Assembly (NCBI RefSeq): GCF_001718415.1
Contig: NZ_CP013377.1
Coordinates: 186,001 to 250,000 of the forward strand
Reading direction: 5' to 3'
DNA: 64,000 nucleotides
From: Burkholderia pseudomultivorans
Lineage (GTDB): Bacteria > Pseudomonadota > Gammaproteobacteria > Burkholderiales > Burkholderiaceae
Shown here piece after piece: positions 17,668 to 26,927 of this stretch; the stretch's first letter is position 1; every line of letters starts with the position of its first letter. A program made the position numbers and the translations under genes. The notes below the pieces were generated by a model that worked only from the letters and a program-made list of their open reading frames with translations, was not told the origin of the DNA and searched no databases.

Positions 17668-18840
17668 ATGAGCGAGACGAAAGACGCAGCAGCACCGGCC
17701 GCCGCAGGCGCATTCAAGCCGAAGAAGTCGGTGGCGCTGTCGGGCGTGACGGCCGGCAACACGGCGCTCTGCACGGTCGGCAAGACCGGCAACGACCTGC
17801 ACTATCGCGGCTACGACATTCTCGACGTCGCCGAATCGTGCGAGTTCGAGGAAATCGCGCACCTGCTCGTCCACGAGACGCTGCCGAACCTGACCGAGCT
17901 GGCCGCCTACAAGGCGAAGCTGCGCGGCCTGCGCGGCCTGCCGAACGCGCTGAAGGCGGCGCTCGAGCAGATCCCGGCGTCCGCGCACCCGATGGACGTG
18001 ATGCGCACCGGCGTGTCGGTGCTCGGCACCGTGCTGCCGGAGAAGGACGACCACAACCTGCCGGGCGCGCGCGACATCGCCGACCGCCTGATGGCGTCGC
18101 TCGGCTCGATGCTGCTGTACTGGTATCACTTCTCGCACAACGGCAAGCGCATCGAAACGGAAACCGACGACGACTCGATCGGCGGTCACTTCCTGCACTT
18201 GCTGCACGGCAAGACGCCGTCGAAGTCGTGGGTCGACGCGATGCACACGTCGCTGATCCTGTACGCGGAGCACGAGTTCAACGCGTCGACGTTCACGGGC
18301 CGCGTGATCGCGGGCACGGGCTCGGACATCTACTCGGCGATCACCGGCGCGATCGGCGCGCTGCGCGGGCCGAAGCACGGCGGCGCGAACGAAGTCGCGT
18401 ATGAAATCCAGAGCCGCTACCGCTCGCCGGACGAAGCGGAAGCCGACATCCGCCGCCGCGTCGAGAACAAGGAAGTCGTGATCGGCTTCGGTCACCCGGT
18501 CTACACGATCTCCGATCCGCGCAACAAGGTGATCAAGGGCGTCGCGCACAAGCTGTCGAAGGAAGCGGGCGACCTGAAGCTGTACGACATCGCCGAGCGT
18601 CTCGAATCGGTGATGTGGGACGCGAAGAAGATGTTCCCGAACCTCGACTGGTTCAGCGCGGTGTCGTACCACATGATGGGCGTGCCGACCGCGATGTTCA
18701 CGCCGCTGTTCGTGATCTCGCGCACCTCCGGCTGGGCCGCGCACATCATCGAGCAGCGCGTCGACAACAAGATCATCCGCCCGAGCGCGAACTACACGGG
18801 CCCGGACGATCTGCAGTTCGTGCCGATCGAGAAGCGCTGA
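17668..18840 (+). CDS. prpC: 2-methylcitrate synthase
   Basis: 390 residues. Citrate-synthase fold enzyme that condenses propionyl-CoA with oxaloacetate. Catalytic segments visible: [10 protein letters not shown] (His near 239), [14 protein letters not shown] (His near 275), and the C-terminal ARG-free end typical of the 2-methylcitrate branch, with [14 protein letters not shown]. It has the short Ala/Lys N-terminal tail common in Burkholderia. TGGAGA precedes the ATG. Second gene of the prp operon. Confidence 0.95.
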   Translation: MSETKDAAAPAAAGAFKPKKSVALSGVTAGNTALCTVGKTGNDLHYRGYDILDVAESCEFEEIAHLLVHETLPNLTELAAYKAKLRGLRGLPNALKAALEQIPASAHPMDVMRTGVSVLGTVLPEKDDHNLPGARDIADRLMASLGSMLLYWYHFSHNGKRIETETDDDSIGGHFLHLLHGKTPSKSWVDAMHTSLILYAEHEFNASTFTGRVIAGTGSDIYSAITGAIGALRGPKHGGANEVAYEIQSRYRSPDEAEADIRRRVENKEVVIGFGHPVYTISDPRNKVIKGVAHKLSKEAGDLKLYDIAERLESVMWDAKKMFPNLDWFSAVSYHMMGVPTAMFTPLFVISRTSGWAAHIIEQRVDNKIIRPSANYTGPDDLQFVPIEKR

Positions 18841-18920
18841 TACGCCAGCCGCGCGCACCGGCGTCCGTTCCGCGGGCGGCCGGTGCGCGCCGCACGCCAT
18901 ACTTCGATTTCCCCCACATG

Positions 18921-21515
18921 ATGAATACCGCCTACCGCAAACCCCTGCCCGGCACGTCGCTGGACTACTTCGACACGCGCGCCGCGGTCGAGGTGATCGC
19001 GCCCGGCGCCTACGACACGCTGCCGTACACGTCGCGCGTGCTCGCCGAGAACCTGGTGCGCCGCTGCGATCCGGCGATCCTCGCCGATTCGCTGAAGCAG
19101 ATCATCGAGCGCAAGCGCGAGCGCGACTTTCCGTGGTTCCCGGCGCGCGTCGTGTGTCACGACATCCTCGGCCAGACCGCGCTCGTCGACCTCGCCGGCC
19201 TGCGCGACGCGATCGCCGAGCGCGGCGGCGACCCGGCCAAGGTGAACCCGGTCGTGCCGGTGCAGCTGATCGTCGATCACTCGCTGGCCGTGGAATGCGG
19301 CGGCTTCGATCCGGACGCGTTCGCGAAGAACCGCGCGATCGAGGATCGCCGCAACGAGGATCGCTTCCACTTCATCGAGTGGACGAAGCAGTCGTTCGAG
19401 AACGTCGACGTGATCCCGCCGGGCAACGGCATCATGCACCAGATCAACCTGGAGAAGATGTCGCCGGTGATCCAGGTGCAGGACGGCGTCGCCTATCCGG
19501 ACACCTGCGTCGGCACCGACAGCCACACGCCGCACGTCGATGCGCTCGGCGTGATCGCGATCGGCGTCGGCGGGCTGGAGGCGGAGAACGTGATGCTCGG
19601 CCGCGCGTCGTGGATGCGGCTGCCGGATATCGTCGGCGTCGAGCTGACCGGCAAGCGCCAGCCCGGCATCACCGCGACCGACATCGTGCTCGCGCTGACC
19701 GAGTTCCTGCGCAAGGAAAAGGTGGTCGGCGCGTATCTGGAATTCCGCGGCGAAGGCGCGGCGAGCCTGACGCTCGGCGATCGCGCGACGATCTCGAACA
19801 TGGCGCCCGAATACGGCGCGACCGCCGCGATGTTCTTCATCGACGGCCAGACCACCGACTACCTGCGCCTGACGGGCCGCAGCGACGAACAGGTGAAGCT
19901 CGTCGAGACCTACGCGAAGGCGGCCGGCCTGTGGGCCGACACGCTGGATGACGCGCAATACGAGCGCACGCTGACGTTCGACCTGTCGAGCGTGGTGCGC
20001 AACATGGCCGGCCCGTCGAATCCGCACAAGCGGCTGCCGACGTCCGATCTCGCCGCGCGCGGGATCGCCGGCCAGTGGGAAGAAAAGGCGGGCGAGATGC
20101 CCGACGGCGCGGTGATCATCGCGGCGATCACGAGCTGCACGAACACCAGCAACCCGCGCAACGTGATCGCGGCGGGCCTGCTCGCGCGCAACGCGAACGC
20201 GCGCGGCCTCGTGCGCAAGCCGTGGGTGAAGAGCTCGCTCGCGCCGGGCTCGAAGGCGGTCGAGCTGTACCTGAAGGAAGCGAACCTGCTGCCCGAACTC
20301 GAAAAGCTCGGCTTCGGCATCGTCGCGTTCGCCTGCACGACCTGCAACGGGATGTCGGGCGCACTCGATCCGAAGATCCAGCAGGAGATTGTCGATCGCG
20401 ACCTGTACGCGACGGCCGTGCTGTCCGGCAACCGCAACTTCGACGGCCGCATCCATCCGTATGCGAAGCAGGCGTTCCTCGCGTCGCCGCCGCTCGTCGT
20501 CGCGTATGCGATTGCCGGCACGATCCGTTTCGACATCGAGAAGGACGTGCTCGGCCACGACCGGGACGGCAAGCCCGTCACGCTGAAGGACATCTGGCCG
20601 ACCGACGAGGAGATCGATGCGATCGTCGCGTCGAGCGTGAAGCCCGAGCAGTTCCGCACCGTCTACGAGCCGATGTTCGCGCGCGTGGCCGATGCGGGCG
20701 AGCGCGCGGCGCCGCTGTACGACTGGCGGCCGCAGAGCACGTACATCCGCCGCCCGCCGTACTGGGAAGGCGCGCTGGCCGGCGAGCGCACGCTGCGCGG
20801 CATGCGTCCGCTCGCGGTGCTCGGCGACAACATCACGACCGACCATCTTTCGCCGTCGAACGCGATCATGGCGAACAGCGCCGCCGGCGAATATCTCGCG
20901 AAGATGGGCCTGCCGGAAGAAGACTTCAACTCGTACGCGACGCACCGGGGAGACCACCTGACCGCGCAGCGCGCGACCTTCGCGAACCCGACGCTCGTCA
21001 ACGAGATGGCGGTGGTCGACGGCGCGGTGAAGAAGGGCTCGCTCGCACGTGTGGAGCCGGACGGCAAGGTGATGCGGATGTGGGAGGCGATCGAGACGTA
21101 CATGAATCGCAAGCAGCCGCTGATCGTCGTCGCCGGCGCCGACTACGGCCAGGGCTCGTCGCGCGACTGGGCGGCCAAGGGCGTGCGGCTCGCGGGCGTC
21201 GAGGCGATCGTCGCCGAAGGGTTCGAGCGGATCCACCGCACGAACCTGATCGGGATGGGCGTGCTGCCGCTCGAGTTCAAGCCCGGCACGAACCGGACGA
21301 CGCTCGGCATCGACGGCACCGAGACCTTCGACGTGATCGGCGAGCGCACGCCGCGCGCCGACCTGACGCTCGTGATTCATCGCCGCAACGGCGAGCGCGT
21401 CGAGGTGCCCGTCACGTGCCGGCTCGATACGGCCGAGGAAGTGTCGATCTACGAGGCGGGCGGCGTGCTGCAGCGCTTCGCACAGGACTTCCTCGAGTCG
21501 TCGCAGGCCGCGTGA
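18921..21515 (+). CDS. acnD: Fe/S-dependent 2-methylcitrate dehydratase AcnD
   Basis: 864 residues; an aconitase-family enzyme that dehydrates 2-methylcitrate and works with PrpF in place of PrpD. Cluster-ligand cysteines appear in ITSCTNTSNPRN (near 408) and FACTTCNGMSG (near 475). The N-terminus reads MNTAYRKPLPGTSLDYFD as in other AcnD. An ATG directly before it at 18918 is an equal alternative. No good Shine-Dalgarno is visible, so it may depend on translation from prpC 80 bases upstream. No prpD is present, consistent with the AcnD/PrpF type of pathway. Confidence 0.94.
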   Translation: MNTAYRKPLPGTSLDYFDTRAAVEVIAPGAYDTLPYTSRVLAENLVRRCDPAILADSLKQIIERKRERDFPWFPARVVCHDILGQTALVDLAGLRDAIAERGGDPAKVNPVVPVQLIVDHSLAVECGGFDPDAFAKNRAIEDRRNEDRFHFIEWTKQSFENVDVIPPGNGIMHQINLEKMSPVIQVQDGVAYPDTCVGTDSHTPHVDALGVIAIGVGGLEAENVMLGRASWMRLPDIVGVELTGKRQPGITATDIVLALTEFLRKEKVVGAYLEFRGEGAASLTLGDRATISNMAPEYGATAAMFFIDGQTTDYLRLTGRSDEQVKLVETYAKAAGLWADTLDDAQYERTLTFDLSSVVRNMAGPSNPHKRLPTSDLAARGIAGQWEEKAGEMPDGAVIIAAITSCTNTSNPRNVIAAGLLARNANARGLVRKPWVKSSLAPGSKAVELYLKEANLLPELEKLGFGIVAFACTTCNGMSGALDPKIQQEIVDRDLYATAVLSGNRNFDGRIHPYAKQAFLASPPLVVAYAIAGTIRFDIEKDVLGHDRDGKPVTLKDIWPTDEEIDAIVASSVKPEQFRTVYEPMFARVADAGERAAPLYDWRPQSTYIRRPPYWEGALAGERTLRGMRPLAVLGDNITTDHLSPSNAIMANSAAGEYLAKMGLPEEDFNSYATHRGDHLTAQRATFANPTLVNEMAVVDGAVKKGSLARVEPDGKVMRMWEAIETYMNRKQPLIVVAGADYGQGSSRDWAAKGVRLAGVEAIVAEGFERIHRTNLIGMGVLPLEFKPGTNRTTLGIDGTETFDVIGERTPRADLTLVIHRRNGERVEVPVTCRLDTAEEVSIYEAGGVLQRFAQDFLESSQAA

Positions 21516-21737
21516 TGCGGCGGGGCGCCGGGCGGGCGATGCGATTGCATGGCCTGCGCGGCGGCTTCATGCGCCGCAGCGGCGCGTGGAGCGAAGGGTC
21601 TGTTCCGGTGGCGGCGCGCAGGCGCCGCCGGCTCGAACAGGCCCGCGTCATTTTGCTTCGCATGGCATCGGAGTGCGAAGCATCCGGCAGCGGAAGGCGC
21701 TGACGCGCCGGCTTCGATCAACAAGGGATACACGAAC

Positions 21738-22928
21738 ATGGCTCATATTCCTCAAATCAGGATTCCCGCGACCTACATCCGCGGCGGCACCAGCAAGGGC
21801 GTGTTCTTCCGGCTTCAGGACCTGCCCGAGGCCGCGCAGGCGCCCGGCGCCGCGCGCGACGCGCTGCTGCTGCGCGTGATCGGCAGCCCCGATCCGTACG
21901 GCAAGCAGATCGACGGGATGGGCGGCGCGACGTCGTCGACCAGCAAGACGGTGATCGTGTCGAAGAGTACGCGCGCCGGGCACGACGTCGACTACCTGTT
22001 CGGGCAGGTGTCGATCGACAAGGCGTTCGTCGACTGGAGCGGCAACTGCGGGAACCTGTCGGCGGCGGTCGGCCCGTTCGCGATCAGCGGCGGCCTCGTC
22101 GATCCCGCGCGCGTGCCGCGCGACGGCGTCGCGACCGTGCGGATCTGGCAGGCGAACATCGGCAAGACGATCATTGCGCACGTGCCGATCACGAACGGCG
22201 CGGTGCAGGAGACCGGCGATTTCGAACTGGACGGCGTCACGTTCCCGGCCGCCGAAGTGCAGCTCGAGTTCATGGACCCGGCCGCCGAGGAGGAGGGCGC
22301 GGGCGGCTCGATGTTCCCGACCGGCAACCTGGTCGACGATCTCGCGGTGCCGGGCGTCGGCACGCTGAAGGCGACGATGATCAACGCGGGGATTCCGACG
22401 ATCTTCGTCGATGCGGCAGCGATCGGCTATACGGGCACGGAGCTGCAGGACGCGATCAACGGCGACGCGAAGGCGCTCGAGAAGTTCGAGACGATCCGCG
22501 CGCACGGCGCGCTGCGCATGGGGCTGATCGACACGCTCGACGAGATCGCGACGCGGCAGCATACACCGAAGATCGCGTTCGTCGCGAAGCCGGCCGACTA
22601 TGTCGCGTCGAGCGGCAAGCGCGTGAATGCGGGCGACGTCGACCTGCTGGTGCGCGCGATGTCGATGGGCAAGCTGCACCACGCGATGATGGGTACGGCG
22701 GCGGTCGCGATCGGCACGGCCGCGGCGATTCCCGGCACGCTCGTCAATCTCGCGGCGGGTGGCGGCGAACGCAACGCGGTGCGCTTCGGGCATCCGTCGG
22801 GCACGCTGCGCGTCGGCGCGGAGGCGAAGCAGGAGAACGGCGAGTGGACCGTCACGAAGGCGATCATGAGCCGCAGCGCGCGCGTGCTGATGGAAGGCTG
22901 GGTGCGCGTGCCGGGGGATGCGTTCTGA
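21738..22928 (+). CDS. prpF: 2-methylaconitate cis-trans isomerase PrpF
   Basis: 396 residues, diaminopimelate-epimerase-like fold. It isomerises the 2-methylaconitate made by AcnD so that aconitase can hydrate it. Family motifs: IRGGTSKGVFF near the N-terminus, GGATSSTSKTVIVSKS (near 62), WSGNCGNLSAAVGPFA (with the conserved Cys near 101) and GGGERNAVRFGHPSG near the C-terminus. ATG at 21738 starts the conserved region; AAGG lies about 13 bases before it. About 220 bases separate it from acnD, a longer gap than elsewhere in the operon. Confidence 0.93.
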   Translation: MAHIPQIRIPATYIRGGTSKGVFFRLQDLPEAAQAPGAARDALLLRVIGSPDPYGKQIDGMGGATSSTSKTVIVSKSTRAGHDVDYLFGQVSIDKAFVDWSGNCGNLSAAVGPFAISGGLVDPARVPRDGVATVRIWQANIGKTIIAHVPITNGAVQETGDFELDGVTFPAAEVQLEFMDPAAEEEGAGGSMFPTGNLVDDLAVPGVGTLKATMINAGIPTIFVDAAAIGYTGTELQDAINGDAKALEKFETIRAHGALRMGLIDTLDEIATRQHTPKIAFVAKPADYVASSGKRVNAGDVDLLVRAMSMGKLHHAMMGTAAVAIGTAAAIPGTLVNLAAGGGERNAVRFGHPSGTLRVGAEAKQENGEWTVTKAIMSRSARVLMEGWVRVPGDAF

Positions 22929-23115
22929 TCGTTGCCGGTTGCATGGGCAAGGACACGGGCGGCTTCGGCCGCCCGTGTCGTTTCGGTCAGCCGTGCAGGA
23001 ACCGGCGCAGTGCGTCGTGGCTGAGGCGGCGGGCGGAGGCCGATAACCGCCCACGCCCTCACATAGAATCGAAACATCCGCCAATCCTGTCCGCCTGTAT
23101 TCCAGCGAGGTCGAT

Positions 23116-24171
23116 ATGTCACTGAACGCACCGCTCGCCGGCGTCCACATCGTCGAATTCGAAGGTCTCGGCCCCGGCCCGCTCGCGGGCTGGATGCTGG
23201 CCGGAATGGGCGCGCGCGTCACGCTGATCGCGCGCCCGTCCGGCCGCACGAGCGCGCCCGATGCGCTGCGAGCCGGCGAGGGCGACCTGCTGCGCGACGG
23301 CAAGACGATCGTCGAACTCGACCTGAAGGCGCCGGACGGCCGCGACGCGGCGCTGGCGCTGGTCGCCCAGGCCGATGCGCTGATCGAGGGGCTGCGGCCC
23401 GGCGTGATGGAGCGGCTCGGCCTCGGGCCCGATGCGTGCGCACGCCGCAACCCGACGCTCGTGTATGGCCGGATGACGGGCTGGGGCCAGCACGGGCCGC
23501 TCGCGGCTGCGGCCGGCCACGACCTGAACTACGTTGCGCTGACGGGGCTGCTGTCGCTGTCCGCGCCGCGCGACGGCCGGCCCGGCCTGCCGCCGACCGT
23601 GGTCGGCGACGCGGGCGGCGCGCTCGGGCTCGCGTTCGGCATCGTCTGCGCGCTGTTCGACGTGCGCGGCGGCGGACCGGGACGCGTGGTCGACGGCGCG
23701 ATCGTCGACATCGTGTCGATGCTCGGCACGCTCGCGCTCTGGGCGCGCGCGAACGGCCAGCTCGACGGCGCGCAGCCGAGCCTGTTTCACGACGCGCCGT
23801 TCTACGACGTGTATCGCTGCGCCGACGGCGAATGCGTGACGATCGGCGCGCTCGAGCCGCCGTTTTACGCGTTGCTGGTCGAACGGCTCGGCCTGACCGA
23901 CGTCGATCCGGCGTCGCAGTACGACCGCGCGCGCTGGCCGGCGCTGAAGGCGCGTTTCGCCGAGGTGTTCGCGCAGCAACCGTCTGCGCATTGGCGTGCG
24001 CTGCTCGAAGGCTCCGACGCGTGCTTCGCGCCGGTGCTGAGCGTGGCCGACGCGGCAACGCATCCGCACAACGCGGCACGCGGGATTTATCGAACCGATG
24101 CGAACGGCAACCTGCGCGCGCGCATGGCGCCGCGTTTTCTGCCGCTGACGGAAGACGGCGGGACGGCGTGA
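23116..24171 (+). CDS. CaiB/BaiF CoA-transferase family protein (alpha-methylacyl-CoA racemase-like)
   Basis: 351 residues. It has the N-terminal LAGVHIVEFEGLGPGPLAGWMLAGMGA nucleotide fold and the central GRMTGWGQHGPLAAAAGHDLNY segment (about 117-138), with the Asp used for catalysis. That central segment is characteristic of alpha-methylacyl-CoA racemases within family III CoA-transferases. A role in branched-chain or methyl-branched acyl-CoA metabolism would fit its place after the propionate genes, but its position is suggestive only. A GAGGT precedes the ATG. Confidence 0.85.
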   Translation: MSLNAPLAGVHIVEFEGLGPGPLAGWMLAGMGARVTLIARPSGRTSAPDALRAGEGDLLRDGKTIVELDLKAPDGRDAALALVAQADALIEGLRPGVMERLGLGPDACARRNPTLVYGRMTGWGQHGPLAAAAGHDLNYVALTGLLSLSAPRDGRPGLPPTVVGDAGGALGLAFGIVCALFDVRGGGPGRVVDGAIVDIVSMLGTLALWARANGQLDGAQPSLFHDAPFYDVYRCADGECVTIGALEPPFYALLVERLGLTDVDPASQYDRARWPALKARFAEVFAQQPSAHWRALLEGSDACFAPVLSVADAATHPHNAARGIYRTDANGNLRARMAPRFLPLTEDGGTA

Positions 24172-24217
24172 ACGAACGCGCCGGTTTCGGCCTCGGCGCG
24201 GCGTCAGGCCGCTGCGT

Positions 24218-24661
24218 TCAGGCCGTTTCCTCCGGCGCGCCCGGCATCTTGCCGTCGCCGACGCGGTTGATCGTCCCTTGCGCGATCGCGACGAGCCGCT
24301 CGTGATCGCCGTCGATGACGAACACGTGGCACTGGCAGGTCGCATGGTTGCGGCCCGCATAGACGAGCTTCGCACGCGCGACGAGCGTGCCGTTCACCGC
24401 CGGCCGCAGATAGTTGATCTTGTATTCGGCGGTGATCACGCGCGGGCCGAGCGCGAGCGCGCCGGCGAACGTCAGCGCGTTGTCGGCGAGATAGCTGATG
24501 ACGCCGCCGTGCACGAACCCGTGCTGCTGCCGCAGTTCTTCGCGCACGGGCAGACACAGCGACACTTCGTTGTCGCCGATGTGCATCAGCTCCGTGCCCA
24601 GCAGCATGCTGAACGGTTGCGCGCGCAATGCGCCGCGCGCGTGGTCCACGATGTCGGTCAT
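24218..24661 (-). CDS. PaaI-type hotdog thioesterase
   Basis: 147 residues. Hotdog fold with the signature HGFVHGGVISYLADNALTFAG (about 46-66), where His and Asp/Asn are the usual catalytic elements, followed by TAEYKINYLRPA. Expected to hydrolyse an acyl- or aryl-CoA thioester; substrate unknown. The ATG at 24661 was chosen since GAGGGAAG lies just before it and the family starts here; longer frames add a basic tail of 70 residues. It converges with the CoA-transferase gene. Confidence 0.85.
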   Translation of the reverse strand: MTDIVDHARGALRAQPFSMLLGTELMHIGDNEVSLCLPVREELRQQHGFVHGGVISYLADNALTFAGALALGPRVITAEYKINYLRPAVNGTLVARAKLVYAGRNHATCQCHVFVIDGDHERLVAIAQGTINRVGDGKMPGAPEETA

Positions 24662-24933
24662 CGACTTCCCTCGCAATGAGTGGCCGCTTGCGCTGAACTC
24701 TAGGAAGGGGGCTGCGGATAAGCAAGGAAATTCGTCCGCATCGCGCGCGCGATGCGGCGCGACTTTTGCGCGGAAGGCGGGAATCGCGTGGATTTCGGCG
24801 CCGCCGCTGCCGGACGAGCGAACCGCGTGCCCGTCCGATGTGCGGTGTGCGCGGGACGCTCCCGGGCGCAGCCGCCGAACCACCGAACCGCCGGCGCGCG
24901 TGTCGCGCGGCGGCGCCGTCTACCGTCAGCCGC

Positions 24934-26037
24934 TCAGGCCGGCAGGGCTGCGTAGGCGGTCGCGAGGTGATAGGGTGTCGTCGAAGGCATGTCGGCGCGC
25001 GACACCTGCCCGTCCGCGGTCTTGCATTCGAACCAGCCGCGCGGGTGCAGGAAGCGCGAGGCGAAGCGCCCGATCTGCGTCGCGAGCGGCGCGGAGGCCG
25101 GCGTGCCGCCGTGCGTCGCGAGCGCGCGCAGATATTCGGTCTGGGCCCAGATTCGCTGCGTGCCGTCGATGCATGCGCCCTGCGCGTCGAGTGCCGCGCA
25201 GACGCCGCCCGTCTGCGCGTCGACGCCGTGTCGTTCCGCGAACTCGAACGCGCGCGCGAGCGCGTCGGCGAGCGTGGTCTGCGCGAGCCGCGCGCCGGCC
25301 GCGTCCACCAGATAGAACCATTCGAACTGGTGGCCGGGCTCGAAGCGGTTGCCGGCGGTGCCGAGCGGCAGTTCGGCGACGCAGCCGGTCGCCGTGTCGA
25401 CGAAGCTGCGTTCGACGGCCTGTGCGGTGCGCAAGAGCGCGTCGTCGAATGCCGGGTCGCCGAACGCGTCGGCGGCCGCGAGCCAGGCTTCGGTCAGATG
25501 CATCAGCGGATTCTGCAGTGCGCCTTTGCCCGAGGACGAGAAATCGGCGTGACGGGCTGCATCGAGCAGCGCATCGCCCGGCGCCGGTGCGAAGCGGTCC
25601 TGGATCAGCGCGGCGGTTTCCTCGGCGATCGTGCGCGCGGCCGGTTCGCCCGATGCCGCGTGCCACGCGGCGCAGGCGAACACGACGAACGCGTGCGTAT
25701 AGAGATCCTTGGTCGTGTCGAGCGGTGCGCCCTGCGCGTCGACGCTGTAGATCCAGCCGCCGTGGCGCGTGTCGCGGAAACGGTCGCGCAGCGAATCGAA
25801 CAACGTGGCCGCGTGCGCCGCGTCGCCGGCCTGCGCGAACACGAACAGCTGCCGCGCGCACGCCATCGCGCGATAGCGCGTTACCGGCAACGGTGCGTGG
25901 GTGGCCGGATCGACGGCCTCGAACGGCAGTTGCAATGCGTGGTCGAACCCTGAACCCCGCCAAAGCGGCAAGACGACGTGCGCGAAATGGTGGCGCAATT
26001 GGGCGGCCTGGGCGGAAGCGGAGTCGGAGACGGACAT
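24934..26037 (-). CDS. N-acylglucosamine 2-epimerase (AGE) family protein
   Basis: 367 residues, an alpha/alpha-barrel fold. Conserved features: RYRAMACARQLFVFA (Arg near 54), GGWIYSVD, KDLYTHAFVVFACAAW (near 115), NPLMHLTEAWLA (His near 175) and GHQFEWFYL (near 235), all typical of AGE/cellobiose-2-epimerase/sulfoquinovose or mannose isomerase-type proteins. Probably a hexose isomerase or epimerase; the substrate is not evident. The start at 26037 fits the family. It diverges from the MgtC gene with about 110 bases between them. Confidence 0.85.
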   Translation of the reverse strand: MSVSDSASAQAAQLRHHFAHVVLPLWRGSGFDHALQLPFEAVDPATHAPLPVTRYRAMACARQLFVFAQAGDAAHAATLFDSLRDRFRDTRHGGWIYSVDAQGAPLDTTKDLYTHAFVVFACAAWHAASGEPAARTIAEETAALIQDRFAPAPGDALLDAARHADFSSSGKGALQNPLMHLTEAWLAAADAFGDPAFDDALLRTAQAVERSFVDTATGCVAELPLGTAGNRFEPGHQFEWFYLVDAAGARLAQTTLADALARAFEFAERHGVDAQTGGVCAALDAQGACIDGTQRIWAQTEYLRALATHGGTPASAPLATQIGRFASRFLHPRGWFECKTADGQVSRADMPSTTPYHLATAYAALPA

Positions 26038-26149
26038 GGCGGGGTTGAGCGCTTGGATCGAACGTGTCGGCGCGGCCCGAATCGGCGCAGCCGGGCCCAA
26101 GGATAAAACATTCCGCGCGGCCGGCACCACAAAAAAGGAGATAAATCGG

Positions 26150-26845
26150 ATGCTCAGCAATCTGGAACTCGTGATGCGGCTCATTCTCGCGGCCGCGCTC
26201 GGCAGCGTCATCGGTTTCGAGCGCGAGCGCCTGTCGTGGGCGGCCGGGCTGCGCACGCACATGCTCGTGTGCGTGGGCTCCGCGCTGATCATGATCGTGT
26301 CGGCATTCGGTTTCGCCGACGTGCTCGGCAGCGACCACATCGTGCTCGATCCGTCGCGGATCGCCGCGCAGGTCGTGTCGGGGATCGGCTTCCTCGGCGC
26401 GGGCTCGATCCTGCTGCGCGGCGAGATCGTGCGCGGGCTGACGACGGCCGCGAGCCTGTGGTCGGTGGCCGCGATCGGTCTCGCGGTGGGCGGCGGGCTT
26501 TACGTCGCGTCGATTTCGGCGACGATCATCATCCTGATCATCCTGGCCGGCATCAAGCCGCTCGAACGGCGCTACTTCACGGTGCGGCAGCGGCGCCAGC
26601 TCGCGCTGACGGTCGTGAGCGGCACGCTGACGTTCGACTCGCTGCATGCGGCGCTCGGGCCGGACAGCGCGCGCGTGAAGCAGTTCATCGTGCAGCGCGC
26701 CGACGACACGGGCGAGCACGACGAGGTGCGCATCGCGCTCGCACGCGTGTCGGATCTCGAATATCGCGCGATCTGCGACAAGCTGCGCGCGTTGCGCGGC
26801 GTCACGCGTTTCGAGGAAGGAAGGGGACTGTCGGGCGACGAATAG
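26150..26845 (+). CDS. MgtC/SapB family membrane protein
   Basis: 231 residues. The first 130 contain four to five hydrophobic segments with the family motifs GSVIGFERERLSWAAGLRTHMLVCVGSAL and VVSGIGFLGAGSIL; the C-terminal 90 residues form a soluble ACT-like domain. MgtC proteins modulate magnesium homeostasis and F1Fo ATPase activity and matter for survival in macrophages in several pathogens. An AAGGAG lies 9 bases before the ATG at 26150, which settles the start. No Mg-responsive leader was recognised. Confidence 0.92.
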   Translation: MLSNLELVMRLILAAALGSVIGFERERLSWAAGLRTHMLVCVGSALIMIVSAFGFADVLGSDHIVLDPSRIAAQVVSGIGFLGAGSILLRGEIVRGLTTAASLWSVAAIGLAVGGGLYVASISATIIILIILAGIKPLERRYFTVRQRRQLALTVVSGTLTFDSLHAALGPDSARVKQFIVQRADDTGEHDEVRIALARVSDLEYRAICDKLRALRGVTRFEEGRGLSGDE

Positions 26846-26927
26846 GCGGCGGCTCATGCGACAATGGCCGGCCACCGATTCCGTTCGACGTCCGGTCCCG
26901 CGCCCGCGGGCCTCGCAATCCGATCTC

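Noticed and set aside
18792..21380. 862-residue open frame antisense to acnD
   Set aside because: His/Arg/Asp-rich composition typical of the antisense frame of a conserved gene.
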